The notes under the pieces: model-generated
Databases searched by the model: none
The model's input: only the letters and a program-made list of their open reading frames with translations
What the model was told of the DNA's origin: nothing
In this document: positions 17,210 through 25,249 of the stretch, piece by piece
How the letters are laid out: each line of letters begins with the position of its first letter
Position numbering within the stretch: the stretch's first letter is position 1
Source: an uncultured Clostridia bacterium
Lineage (GTDB): Bacteria; Bacillota; Clostridia; TANB77; CAG-508
Length of the DNA stretch: 64,000 bases
NCBI GenBank assembly: GCA_948678575.1
Contig: CAPPGO010000008.1
Span: 9,681 to 73,680, forward strand
Reading direction: 5' to 3'
Position numbers and translations under genes: made by a program

Positions 17210-17410
17210 TTAGCTTAAATTCTTCTTTTTTTCCTGATATGCAAATTTTGTATTAGCTAGATTTGCAGGATTTGCCTTATTTGTATAATTATCTTCTATT
17301 TCATAAATTTTTTTGTCTACTTCCATAGCTGCTAACAATTCATAATTAATATTATCTAGATAATTAGTTTGAATTTTAGTTTTTACTTGTTTTTCATTAT
17401 TTTCATTCAT
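17210..17410 (-). CDS. Small ORF upstream of avd, possible Avd N-terminus
   Basis: 66 residues, starts ATG 17410. It ends ...FAYQEKKKNLS. Codons GAA AAA AAG near its end contain the slippery heptamer A-AAA-AAG known for -1 frameshifting in dnaX. A -1 slip there would continue into EEFKLIPKYQNYMEY and the whole Avd frame, giving one protein of about 170 residues. Alternatively one A has been lost or gained in the seven-A run. Alone, it matches nothing I recognise. Confidence 0.5.
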   Translation of the reverse strand: MNENNEKQVKTKIQTNYLDNINYELLAAMEVDKKIYEIEDNYTNKANPANLANTKFAYQEKKKNLS

Positions 17411-17434
17411 ATTCTTCTGTATTTAAAAATATAG

Positions 17435-17462
17435 CACTTCGTTTTTTCCAAGACGTGTGCTA
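17435..17462. other. Imperfect hairpin in the gap upstream of the small ORF
   Basis: tagcac and gtgcta arms around a T-rich loop between the target gene and the RT-side genes. It may attenuate or process the transcript. Confidence 0.4.
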
Positions 17463-17529
17463 TTTCCTTTGCTTATTTATTAAATTTATAATATTCTCAT
17501 TCTTTATGTTTTGTCCATAATTTAAGTAA

Positions 17530-17550
17530 GTTGGGGGGTGAACCCCCAAC
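17530..17550. other. GC-rich hairpin 70 bp past the variable repeat
   Basis: gttggggg / cccccaac, an 8-bp perfect stem with a 5-nt loop, in DNA that is otherwise about 75% AT. In the Bordetella phage DGR an 8-bp cruciform just past the variable repeat is needed for retrohoming; position and shape match. Outer tttaagt/actttaaa arms could also let it act as a terminator. Confidence 0.6.
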
Positions 17551-17606
17551 CGACTTTAAATATTAATTATGTTAAAATTATGATATATCGCTGTCAGTTC
17601 CCAGTG

Positions 17607-18998
17607 CTATTTTACATAAAGCACGGCGCGGAACCCAACAGCCCAATACGTATCGCTGGCAGTGTTGTCGCCATAGCGATAGGTCGCCAAACCGTTCCAA
17701 CCGTTGTCGTGAGTACTACCACCACGAACCACGCGGTGCGTAGCGTCACGGGTGATAGTCTCTGTGGTCCATTCCCATACATTTCCTGCTACATCATATA
17801 TATTTTTTTGTGCTGTTGTTCCACCATTTTCATTTTCAAATGATCCTGTTGCAAAAACAACTCTTTCTGTTGTATCTTTTGCTGATAACATATCTCTATT
17901 ATCTTTTGTAACCGCAGTATTATACCAATTACTTAATCCATTTTTTGCTGGTGCTGCTGCATTTTGATATCCTGAATGCCACATTGCACCATCTGCATAA
18001 GCTTTTGATTTTACATTTATATAGTTACCCCATGTTGTACAATCTGAATCACATTTATCCCATCCTATAAATTTACACATTGTATCCCATTGTGTACCTG
18101 TTATTAATCCTGATTGTACTCCATTTGTTTTCCAAGCATTTGCTATTTCTAATGATTTTGTTTGTGAAATATCTCTTGCTGGTTCTAATCCTTTTTGTGA
18201 TTTTACTGTTCCCCAGTTTGCATCTGTTTGTTTAGCATCTCTTGTTGCATTATCTATTCCTATTTCATATCTACTTACATAGAAACCACCTGCTGCATTT
18301 ACTGCTGCTCTTTCAGTAGCTTCACTTGTAACTAATGCATTTGTTCCATAATCATCTCCTGCTACATCTAATGCTACTACATCTCTTCCATGATCTGCAA
18401 CATTTTGTGCACTCATATGATAGTTTCTTGAACCTGATTTTTTTGCATAAGCGCTATCAGATACTACTGGTATCCATACAAACTCATCGTTTGTGCTTTT
18501 ATCTTTAATTACATATCCAGTTCCCCAAGTACCTGTTACATATTCATAAGTAGCACTATCACCTTTTAATATTGCTTGTTCTTCTGGATGTGTTGCTTTA
18601 TATATTTGACTTGTCTTATTTAATGTTGATTCTGCAAACTCTCCAAGTTCCCCATTTGCTGGTAAACTTGCTTCATAGATTTTTGATGTAGTATTATCTA
18701 TTGCATACATTTTTCCACCTGCGCATACTACTGCTCCACTTTGAATTTCTGCATATCTTCCTTCATATGCAACTCCATCTGTTATATAATCCATTTGCCA
18801 ATCTACAAATGCCATTTGCGCTTCTTCCACTACTGTTGCTTGCTTGTGTGTGTCTACTGCTTGTGTTGCTCTTTTTAAAATGCCGTTTTCACCAGCTATT
18901 AAGCTGATACTTACACCTGCTAGAATTAGCATTACAATAATTGTAATAACTAGTGCTATAAGTGTGATTCCGTTTGTTTTTTTCATTTGTCCTTTCAT
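17607..18998 (-). CDS. DGR target: pilin-like N-terminus fused to FGE/C-type-lectin domain
   Basis: 463 residues. ATG 18998 behind AGGGAG. The N-terminus KKTNGITLIALVITIIVML has the type IV prepilin form: a short basic leader, Gly before the cleavage point, and a hydrophobic helix (Thr-Leu instead of Phe-Thr-Leu). Residues of about 130-460 resemble the formylglycine-generating-enzyme/C-type-lectin fold (FVWIPVVSDSAYA, FYVSRYEIG, NIYDVAGNVWEWT, RVVRGGST, VGFRAVLYV). The last 38 codons hold the variable repeat, so exposed residues of the lectin site are diversified. It may be displayed on a pilus or on the cell surface; no pilus genes are in the window. No in-frame CGG. Confidence 0.9.
   Translation of the reverse strand: MKGQMKKTNGITLIALVITIIVMLILAGVSISLIAGENGILKRATQAVDTHKQATVVEEAQMAFVDWQMDYITDGVAYEGRYAEIQSGAVVCAGGKMYAIDNTTSKIYEASLPANGELGEFAESTLNKTSQIYKATHPEEQAILKGDSATYEYVTGTWGTGYVIKDKSTNDEFVWIPVVSDSAYAKKSGSRNYHMSAQNVADHGRDVVALDVAGDDYGTNALVTSEATERAAVNAAGGFYVSRYEIGIDNATRDAKQTDANWGTVKSQKGLEPARDISQTKSLEIANAWKTNGVQSGLITGTQWDTMCKFIGWDKCDSDCTTWGNYINVKSKAYADGAMWHSGYQNAAAPAKNGLSNWYNTAVTKDNRDMLSAKDTTERVVFATGSFENENGGTTAQKNIYDVAGNVWEWTTETITRDATHRVVRGGSTHDNGWNGLATYRYGDNTASDTYWAVGFRAVLYVK
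17620..17734 (-). repeat. Variable repeat (VR) of the DGR
   Basis: 3' end of the target gene, 115 bp, ending (coding strand) in the GC-rich GGGTTCCGCGCCGTGC block that is shared with all five templates and would act as the initiation-of-homing site. Eleven differences from template copy 2, all at template adenines. They change Asn to His, Asp, Tyr and Ala, Asp to Gly and Ile to Val. Confidence 0.95.
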
Positions 18999-19019
18999 AA
19001 CTTTTCTCCCTTCGTTTAA

Positions 19020-19165
19020 TTAGCATATTCATATGCCATAATAAGATAATAATGTGACATGGACTTTTTCCAAACAAAAAAAGCCCATATCTACAAAAAC
19101 AAAAGTACATAGGATAGTGTACTCCTAGATGCGAGGGAAACCACTCGCTGAGTGTAAATACGGAA
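19020..19165 (-). promoter_or_regulatory. Structured leader of the DGR target gene
   Basis: The minus strand between the invertible segment and the target start can form GCGAG/CTCGC and AGTACA/TGTACT stems and then a 14-bp hairpin (GATATGGGCTTTTT pairing with AAAAAGTCCATGTC). The hairpin is not followed by a T-run, so it is not a plain terminator. I do not recognise the class; it may be an unassigned riboswitch or an mRNA-stabilising element. Confidence 0.4.
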
Positions 19166-19264
19166 CTATATATAGCAATAATTATACAATTATTACTCGT
19201 TCATAATATATTCAATTGTTAGACTGCTATTTCTAGCTTTTACCGTATTTTGTGTACATAATAA

Positions 19265-19461
19265 TTTTCGTTAAAATGTAATATTAACGAATGTATGCTT
19301 TGACTTGAAGCCTTACAACAGAGAGTATTTGAACAGTTACAACAAAAAACAAACATAAGGGAAAAGCAGTCAAAAAAATTATCATATAAATCTTGACTTC
19401 TTAGAAATTTATGTGTATTATTAATTTGTAATTATTCGTTAATATTACATTTTAACGAAAA
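19265..19461. mobile_element. Candidate invertible DNA segment (inverton)
   Basis: Arms 19265-19292 and 19434-19461 are 28-bp perfect inverted repeats around a 141-bp spacer. Each arm is itself built like a recombinase site: 8-bp half-sites ttcgttaa and ttaacgaa separated by 9 asymmetric bases. The spacer carries a near-consensus promoter that now points away from the DGR target. Flipping would point it at the target. No dedicated invertase gene is adjacent. The gap 18999-19534 holds no gene. Confidence 0.7.
19393..19421 (+). promoter_or_regulatory. Sigma-A-like promoter inside the invertible segment
   Basis: TTGACT at 19393-19398, 17 bp, TATTAT at 19416-19421. Transcription in the present orientation would run rightward into the terminator at 19497 in front of the opposing iscS gene. 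Confidence 0.65.
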
Positions 19462-19496
19462 TGTTACCAAAATTTAACTTAAAAGTTTAATATTCA

Positions 19497-19532
19497 AAAA
19501 AAGATTGAAATAATAAATTCCAATCTTTTTTA
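19497..19532. terminator. Terminator after the cysteine desulfurase
   Basis: aaaagattg / caatctttt stem with A/T tails on both sides, 2 nt beyond the iscS stop. Confidence 0.75.
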
Positions 19533-19534
19533 TC

Positions 19535-20743
19535 TTATTTATGACAACCAGAACAATTGCCACCACATTGTTCTGCAAATCTACATACATTTTTTTCTTC
19601 TTTTTCTATTTTTCTTAATTCTTCTATAATTTCTACCAAAGTATTAATAGTATAATCAATTTCTTCTTTTGTATTATATTTTCCAATTGAAAATCTAACT
19701 GTACCTTTTGCTATATCATAAGGAACTTGCATCGCAAGTAATACATGTGATGGTTCTAACGAACCAGATATACAAACATTACCATTTGAAACACAAATAT
19801 CCTTCATATCCAAATTCAAAATTACATCTTCTGCTTCTACATCATAAAATGAAAAATTTACATTTCCAGGTAGTCTTCTTTTTAAATCACCATTAATATA
19901 AACATTTTTTATTCTTTTTTGTACTTCACTAAAAAAGTAATCTCTAAGTTCTATCGTTTTTTGAATTTGCTTTTCAAAATCCTCATAGACAAGTTCTATT
20001 GCCTTTCCTAGTCCTACTATTGCTGGTACATTTTCTGTTCCCGCTCTTTTATTTCTTTCTTGATGACCTCCGACTTGAAATTTCTTAAATTTCAAACCTT
20101 TTCTAACATATAGAGCTCCAATTCCTTTTGGACCATAAAATTTATGCGCTGATATTGATAAACTATCAATCATTTCTCTTTTTACATCTATTTTTACATT
20201 TCCAATTGCATACGAACTATCTGTATGAAAAAATATTCCATTTTCTCTTGCTATTGCTCCAATATTAGCTATTTGCTCAATAACTCCAGTTTCGTTATTA
20301 GCATACATTATTGTTATCAATATGGTCTTATCAGTAATAGAATCTTCCAATTTTTCTAAATTTATAAAACCTTTTTCATCAACATCTAAGTATGTAACCT
20401 CAAAGCCTTCTTTTTCAAGTTGTTCACAAGTTTCAAGCACAACTGGTGATTCTGTTTTTGATGTTATTATATGATTTCCTCTTCTTCTATAACTATATGC
20501 TAATCCTCTAATTGCTGTAATATTGCTTTCTGTGCCACCAGAGGTAAAATAAATTTCAGAAGGATCTGCATTAATTGCTTTGGCAACCTTAATTCTTGCA
20601 TCTTCTATTGCTTTTCTAGCATTTTGCCCTAAACTATATACACTTAAAGCATTACCATATTCTTCGGTAAAATATGGCATCATTTCTTTTAAAACATTCT
20701 CATCTAATTTTGTAGTAGCGGAATTATCTAAATATACTCTCAT
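19535..20743 (-). CDS. Cysteine desulfurase (NifS/IscS family)
   Basis: PLP enzyme that takes sulfur from cysteine for Fe-S clusters or tRNA thiolation. 402 residues. It shows LDNSATTKLD, TSGGTESN, the PLP lysine in SAHKFYGPKG and a catalytic-loop Cys in SNGNVCISGS, which departs from the usual SGSACSSG. The C-terminus ends in a Cys-rich tail, CRFAEQCGGNCSGCHK, that may bind metal or pass sulfur on. No iscU or mnmA is adjacent. It follows the GH25 gene by 15 nt. Confidence 0.93.
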   Translation of the reverse strand: MRVYLDNSATTKLDENVLKEMMPYFTEEYGNALSVYSLGQNARKAIEDARIKVAKAINADPSEIYFTSGGTESNITAIRGLAYSYRRRGNHIITSKTESPVVLETCEQLEKEGFEVTYLDVDEKGFINLEKLEDSITDKTILITIMYANNETGVIEQIANIGAIARENGIFFHTDSSYAIGNVKIDVKREMIDSLSISAHKFYGPKGIGALYVRKGLKFKKFQVGGHQERNKRAGTENVPAIVGLGKAIELVYEDFEKQIQKTIELRDYFFSEVQKRIKNVYINGDLKRRLPGNVNFSFYDVEAEDVILNLDMKDICVSNGNVCISGSLEPSHVLLAMQVPYDIAKGTVRFSIGKYNTKEEIDYTINTLVEIIEELRKIEKEEKNVCRFAEQCGGNCSGCHK

Positions 20744-20758
20744 TCTTTAACCTCCAAT

Positions 20759-21787
20759 TTATTTATAGAAATCCTTATATATTAAACTAACATCAACCTG
20801 TCTTGCAACAACTCGTCCAACTCCTGTTTCTGTAAACTGCCAACCTATCATTTTGCTCATTAGTTCTTCATTTTGTGTAGGTTCTTGTTCTTCTAATTCT
20901 GAATACCAATATGTTGGTATTTTTGTTGTATTTTCAATATAATATGCAAGCCAAAATTTTGCTGGTATTGTTCCTAAAAACTCGTTTGCTGTATTTGCAT
21001 TACTATAAATAATTGTTTTCATGCCTTTGACTTCCATTTTTTGAACTAATTCACCAACTAAAATTGCTCTTTCTTCCCAAATATCGTCTGCTCGTCCTTT
21101 TTCATCATGCTTTTCAACATCTATTGCAATTGGTAAAATATTATTTTTGTAATTATGTTCTTTTAAGAAATCTTCCACAAACTTAATTTCTTCATCAATT
21201 TCTTCGCTATTTAAAGCTTCATCTAGAAAATATATTCCAAAAGGAATACTTAGAAATTCACATTCATCTGCCCAAGTTTTAAATTCTGGATCTGTATAGA
21301 AATTTCCCTTTGCTCCATATCCTCTACCACCAGCTCTAATATATACATAAGTTATATTATTATTTATTAAAAAAGCACCCATCTCTCCACCAGTATCAAA
21401 ATTTTTTCCTTTATTAAATTTTGATAAATCCACCATTAAAACTTTTTCATCTTCACTGGCTTTATAATATCCTAATGAAGATTTTAACATATAACCTATT
21501 TTATTATCTATAACAACCTTAGACCATTCAACATTAGTTTCTTCATCAATAAAATCTTCCAAAACATACACATTAGTACCTATTGGCAATTCCTTATGAA
21601 TTTTCACATTCAACAATTTTGCTTTTTTGTAAAAATCTGCATTTTCTATAATTGTTACTGAATGTTTTGCATTTGAAACATCAATCGTTCTATTACAATA
21701 TTTCACTATACCAAATATTATTACTCCAATAATCAATAATATAGCTACAACTATTCCTACAATCATAATTACTTTTTTATTTTGCAT
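20759..21787 (-). CDS. Membrane-anchored GH25 lysozyme with SH3-like domain
   Basis: I choose ATG 21787, with GGAG upstream; the ATG at 21799 overlaps that site. An N-terminal membrane helix is followed by a short SH3-like region (about 45-110) and then a GH25 muramidase domain. Catalytic acids appear in VLMVDLSKFN and PIAIDVEKHD, and the fold ends in WQFTETGVG...VDVSLIY. It probably hydrolyses peptidoglycan outside the membrane. It is short-spaced with iscS, but a functional link is not obvious. Confidence 0.88.
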   Translation of the reverse strand: MQNKKVIMIVGIVVAILLIIGVIIFGIVKYCNRTIDVSNAKHSVTIIENADFYKKAKLLNVKIHKELPIGTNVYVLEDFIDEETNVEWSKVVIDNKIGYMLKSSLGYYKASEDEKVLMVDLSKFNKGKNFDTGGEMGAFLINNNITYVYIRAGGRGYGAKGNFYTDPEFKTWADECEFLSIPFGIYFLDEALNSEEIDEEIKFVEDFLKEHNYKNNILPIAIDVEKHDEKGRADDIWEERAILVGELVQKMEVKGMKTIIYSNANTANEFLGTIPAKFWLAYYIENTTKIPTYWYSELEEQEPTQNEELMSKMIGWQFTETGVGRVVARQVDVSLIYKDFYK

Positions 21788-21837
21788 ATTTTTCTCCATT
21801 CATTTGTATTTCATTTTTTATAATAGCATAAAAAGTA

Positions 21838-21863
21838 AAAAAAAGAAAGTATCAACTTTCTTT
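21838..21863 (-). terminator. Terminator after the sensor kinase
   Basis: aaaaagaaagt / actttcttttt stem around atca, at the kinase stop codon. Confidence 0.75.
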
Positions 21864-23216
21864 TTAATATATTTCTAATTGTTGTCTAAACAATTTATCT
21901 GCTGTTGTATATAAATTCAAATCTTCGTTTGTCATCAAAATATTTCTTATATTCCAAAGTCCCAAACCATGTTCTTTTTTAGAACAATTTTCTTTTGATG
22001 TGTAACCTTTTTCAAAAATTTTATCTATATCTACTGTTTTATTTTTATAACTATTTTCTACTATTACTAAACTTCTTTTTGGAGAATCATTACCAATAAA
22101 TCTAACATTTATTATTTTTTCTTCTGTTTCTTTGGCAGCTTCAATTGCATTATCCAAAAGTATTCCTAAAATTCTGCATATTTCATAATTATTTTCTCTA
22201 TTCTCATCAATTTTAGATAATACTTCTATATTCATAATTAAGTTTTGCTCTTTTGCCAAATAATATTTATTAGTAACAATACTATAAATTGCTGAATTAT
22301 TTATAACTTTTGGATCTAAAATTCCCATTTTATTTACAGTAGCACAATCTTGTAAAATAGCTTTACTCATTTTTCTAATACCATTAATGTTTTCGGTTTC
22401 TACATAACCATCTAATGCTAAAACAAAATTTGAAAAATCATGTTTAAATCCTCTAATGCTATCATACATAAGTGATAATGTTTTATTATACGCTTCTAAT
22501 GAATCAATTTTTAATTTTTGCATTTCTAACTTATCCACTTTTAAAATGTTTTCAATACAAACATATACATATAAGCTAACATTTAATAGAAAAGTTAGAT
22601 ATTCAACAATTCCATTTGTATATAGTAATTCAAGTTGAGTAACAATTATAATTGCTAAACCTAATAAAGAAATAATATATATGCTATTTTTATTTCTTTT
22701 CCTCAAATGATTACTAAGTGGTATATATAAGTTTTTCTTTTTCAAAACAAAAACAAATATTAATCTTGATAATATAACACTAGCTTTCAAAATAAGTATA
22801 TATGTAAAATTATAATTTTCTTCTAGATAGCTTAATCTTAAATCAATGCTTAATATTTTAGCAAAAACAGTTTCCAAAGTTACTACAACTATTGAATTTA
22901 ATGTTTCTCCTAAAATAGCTTTTTCATTAGATTGTTTTAATACAAATTTTATAATACAAAAAGCAATTGGTAACTCTACAAATTTACAATATGGTGATGG
23001 AATTATAAGGTATGTTAAGAATTTTGAAACACCTAAAAGTATTACTAGTGATATTTTTTGAGTTTTTTTCACCTTCAATTTAAAAGCTTGAATATAAAAC
23101 ACAATATCAACAAATGCAGATAATACAGCATATAAAAGTTCAATACATACTATTTTAGGCAAAATTTGAATAAAAAAAGAAAAGCCCTTCTTTTCTAAAA
23201 AAGATATTACTAACAT
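21864..23216 (-). CDS. AgrC-like sensor histidine kinase (GHKL), orphan
   Basis: 450 residues: about six to seven membrane segments in the first 220 residues, then a coiled stretch, the H-box-like RGFKHDFSNFV (His near residue 260) and a GHKL ATPase with ILLDNAIEAAKE (N-box) and KKEHGLGLWNIRNIL (G-box). This layout is that of quorum-sensing peptide kinases such as AgrC. No response regulator, AgrB or AgrD is next to it. The 169-bp upstream gap has a TATAAT-like box but no clear peptide gene. Confidence 0.85.
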   Translation of the reverse strand: MLVISFLEKKGFSFFIQILPKIVCIELLYAVLSAFVDIVFYIQAFKLKVKKTQKISLVILLGVSKFLTYLIIPSPYCKFVELPIAFCIIKFVLKQSNEKAILGETLNSIVVVTLETVFAKILSIDLRLSYLEENYNFTYILILKASVILSRLIFVFVLKKKNLYIPLSNHLRKRNKNSIYIISLLGLAIIIVTQLELLYTNGIVEYLTFLLNVSLYVYVCIENILKVDKLEMQKLKIDSLEAYNKTLSLMYDSIRGFKHDFSNFVLALDGYVETENINGIRKMSKAILQDCATVNKMGILDPKVINNSAIYSIVTNKYYLAKEQNLIMNIEVLSKIDENRENNYEICRILGILLDNAIEAAKETEEKIINVRFIGNDSPKRSLVIVENSYKNKTVDIDKIFEKGYTSKENCSKKEHGLGLWNIRNILMTNEDLNLYTTADKLFRQQLEIY

Positions 23217-23385
23217 ATGAATTGATCCCTTTCTTCATAAGTACCTTAATATTTTAAATTATTTTATTGGTAAAATCAATGAAAAATGTACTTAATCGTT
23301 CGACAAATTTTTATATGTTTTTTATCATTTTTTATCTTGCACTATTATATCGCACTTCTTTTAGGCTTTTCATCATTTCATAAAT

Positions 23386-23829
23386 TTATTCAAAAAATTG
23401 TGTATCATTAAAAATTTCTAATGGGTAAATTTTTCCATCTTCAAAATCTTTTAAATATTGCATATTTACATCGTAAGCTCTCAATTCTTCTCTTGTCATA
23501 TTTTTTATTTGTTCAACATCTATCCATTGAACATCTAAAATTTCTTCTGGATCAATTTTTATATTTTCTTCTATAATTTCTGCTGTAAATCTCACCATTA
23601 GTCTTTCAATATCTCCACCATTCGCAGAATATATTGGCAAAACTCCTGTAAGTTTAACTTTGCAACCAGTTTCTTCTAAAACTTCCCTTATTGCTGCTGT
23701 TGTTATCGTTTCACCTTCATCAACATGTCCTGCTGGATAATTCCATTGACCATAACACTTTTTCTGTGCTTCTTTTACCATTAAAACTTTATTATCTCTT
23801 ACTATTACACAACCTGCTATAATAATCAT
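23386..23829 (-). CDS. NUDIX hydrolase
   Basis: 147 residues. The full Nudix box is present (GHVDEGETITTAAIREVLEETGC: Gly, the paired Glu and REVLEETG). Hydrolyses nucleoside diphosphate derivatives; the substrate is unknown. It is followed upstream by two HAD genes with 9-15 nt spacing, so the three likely form a small operon of housecleaning phosphatases. Confidence 0.9.
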   Translation of the reverse strand: MIIIAGCVIVRDNKVLMVKEAQKKCYGQWNYPAGHVDEGETITTAAIREVLEETGCKVKLTGVLPIYSANGGDIERLMVRFTAEIIEENIKIDPEEILDVQWIDVEQIKNMTREELRAYDVNMQYLKDFEDGKIYPLEIFNDTQFFE

Positions 23830-23838
23830 TTTACTCTC

Positions 23839-24444
23839 CTAAATTTCAATATTTAATTTTCTTAATTCTTCTTCTAATTGATTTGCATTTTCAAAAACAA
23901 TTCCTGTAATTCCTGTTTTCTTTGCATTAATTATATTATCTATACTATCATCTATAAAGATCGTTTCTTCTGAATTTATATTAGCATCTTCTAGTATGTA
24001 CTCAAAAATTCCTTCATCAACTTTTAGTTTTCCATATTCATACGAAAAATATTTCTTATCAAATACACTTAATTCAGCATTATTTTTTAAGATATAATCT
24101 ACCCATTCTACAATATGATCTGATAATAAAATAATATTATACTTATTTTTTAGCTTTTTAATAATTTCCATTGTACCTTGAACTGGAACATTCATATTTT
24201 CTCTAATGTATTCTTTTAATTCATCTCTACTAATTTTCCAATCCATACCATTCATTAAATCATCTAAATATTCATCTTCTGTATATTTACCTCTCATTGC
24301 TTCTAAAAACATATTTATAGTTTCTTTTTTTCTATTTAAAAATTCTTCTGCTTTTATATTTGTATGCTTAGCTACTACAAATTCTATGTTATGATATCCT
24401 GAAATTATTACTTCTGATAAATCAAATATTATATTTTTAATCAT
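23839..24444 (-). CDS. HAD-family hydrolase
   Basis: 201 residues, HAD superfamily, subfamily IA-like. Motif I is IIFDLSEVIIS, with the second Asp replaced by Ser (D-L-S, not DxD), motif II is IILLSD, and motif IV is ETIFIDDSIDNI. The loss of the second Asp weakens a simple phosphatase role. Resembles YihX/epoxide-hydrolase-N-terminal HADs, which often carry a similar change. Confidence 0.85.
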   Translation of the reverse strand: MIKNIIFDLSEVIISGYHNIEFVVAKHTNIKAEEFLNRKKETINMFLEAMRGKYTEDEYLDDLMNGMDWKISRDELKEYIRENMNVPVQGTMEIIKKLKNKYNIILLSDHIVEWVDYILKNNAELSVFDKKYFSYEYGKLKVDEGIFEYILEDANINSEETIFIDDSIDNIINAKKTGITGIVFENANQLEEELRKLNIEI

Positions 24445-24459
24445 TTTATTACTCCTAAT

Positions 24460-25170
24460 CTATTTTATTTTTTTCAAAACTTCTTCAAAATCTTTAAACT
24501 GATATTGTGATAGTTCATTTATCTTATCTCTATTGCTATCTGAATATTTATCATATATAACTGCAACTTCAATTCCTGCTGAATTAGCAGCTTCGACACC
24601 TACAATTGTATCCTCAAAAATTAAACATTCTTCTGGTTTTACTTTTAACATTTCCATTATTTTATTATGTATTTCTGGATTTGGCTTTAATTCCTTTACA
24701 GAACCTTTTGATAATATTATTGAAAATATGTCCTCAAAATTCGCTTCTTCAATAATATTTTTATTCTCATGTTTATAAACTTCTATTGTATGGTCATTTG
24801 TAGTTGTTGCTAATGCCAAAATAAAACCTTGTGCTTTTAAGTATTTTAATAATTCTCCTGCACCATCTTTATATTTAATAACATTTTTTAAATAATCTTG
24901 GGCAATTTCATATCTTTTCTTTTTTATTTCTTCTTTTGACATTTTAGAATTGTATTTTTCCTTCAAAACTCCACAATATTCTAAATATGCATCCTCTGAT
25001 TTGCTAAACTTTTTTAATATAGCATCTCTTTCTTCTGATATTTTTACTATATCATCTTCTTTTCCACCTATTATTTCAATAAGTTTTTTATCTATTTCAC
25101 TCCAAATACCAATTGAATCTATTAATGTTCCATCTAAATCAAATATTATAACTTTTTTATTTTCTAACAT
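24460..25170 (-). CDS. HAD-family phosphatase/phosphoglucomutase-like
   Basis: 236 residues with motif I IIFDLDGTLIDS, motif II ALATTTND, a Lys in KELKPNPEI and motif IV CLIFEDTIVGVEAA. This is the beta-phosphoglucomutase/phosphatase class with a helical cap. First gene of the HAD-HAD-NUDIX group; the ATG lies behind AGGAGAAT. Confidence 0.9.
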   Translation of the reverse strand: MLENKKVIIFDLDGTLIDSIGIWSEIDKKLIEIIGGKEDDIVKISEERDAILKKFSKSEDAYLEYCGVLKEKYNSKMSKEEIKKKRYEIAQDYLKNVIKYKDGAGELLKYLKAQGFILALATTTNDHTIEVYKHENKNIIEEANFEDIFSIILSKGSVKELKPNPEIHNKIMEMLKVKPEECLIFEDTIVGVEAANSAGIEVAVIYDKYSDSNRDKINELSQYQFKDFEEVLKKIK

Positions 25171-25210
25171 TTAAAAATTCTCCTTTTTCCGATAATATTA
25201 TCATATAAAG

Positions 25211-25246
25211 TCGAAAAAAGAAAGTATTTTATACTTTCTTTTTTGG
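25211..25246. terminator. Terminator after dxr
   Basis: aaaaaagaaagtat / atactttctttttt stem with T-runs on both strands, 4 nt beyond the dxr stop. Confidence 0.85.
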
Positions 25247-25249
25247 TTA

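Noticed and set aside
19040..19165. c-di-GMP riboswitch in the target leader
   Set aside because: The conserved bases of the known c-di-GMP classes are not seen; only unassigned stems remain.
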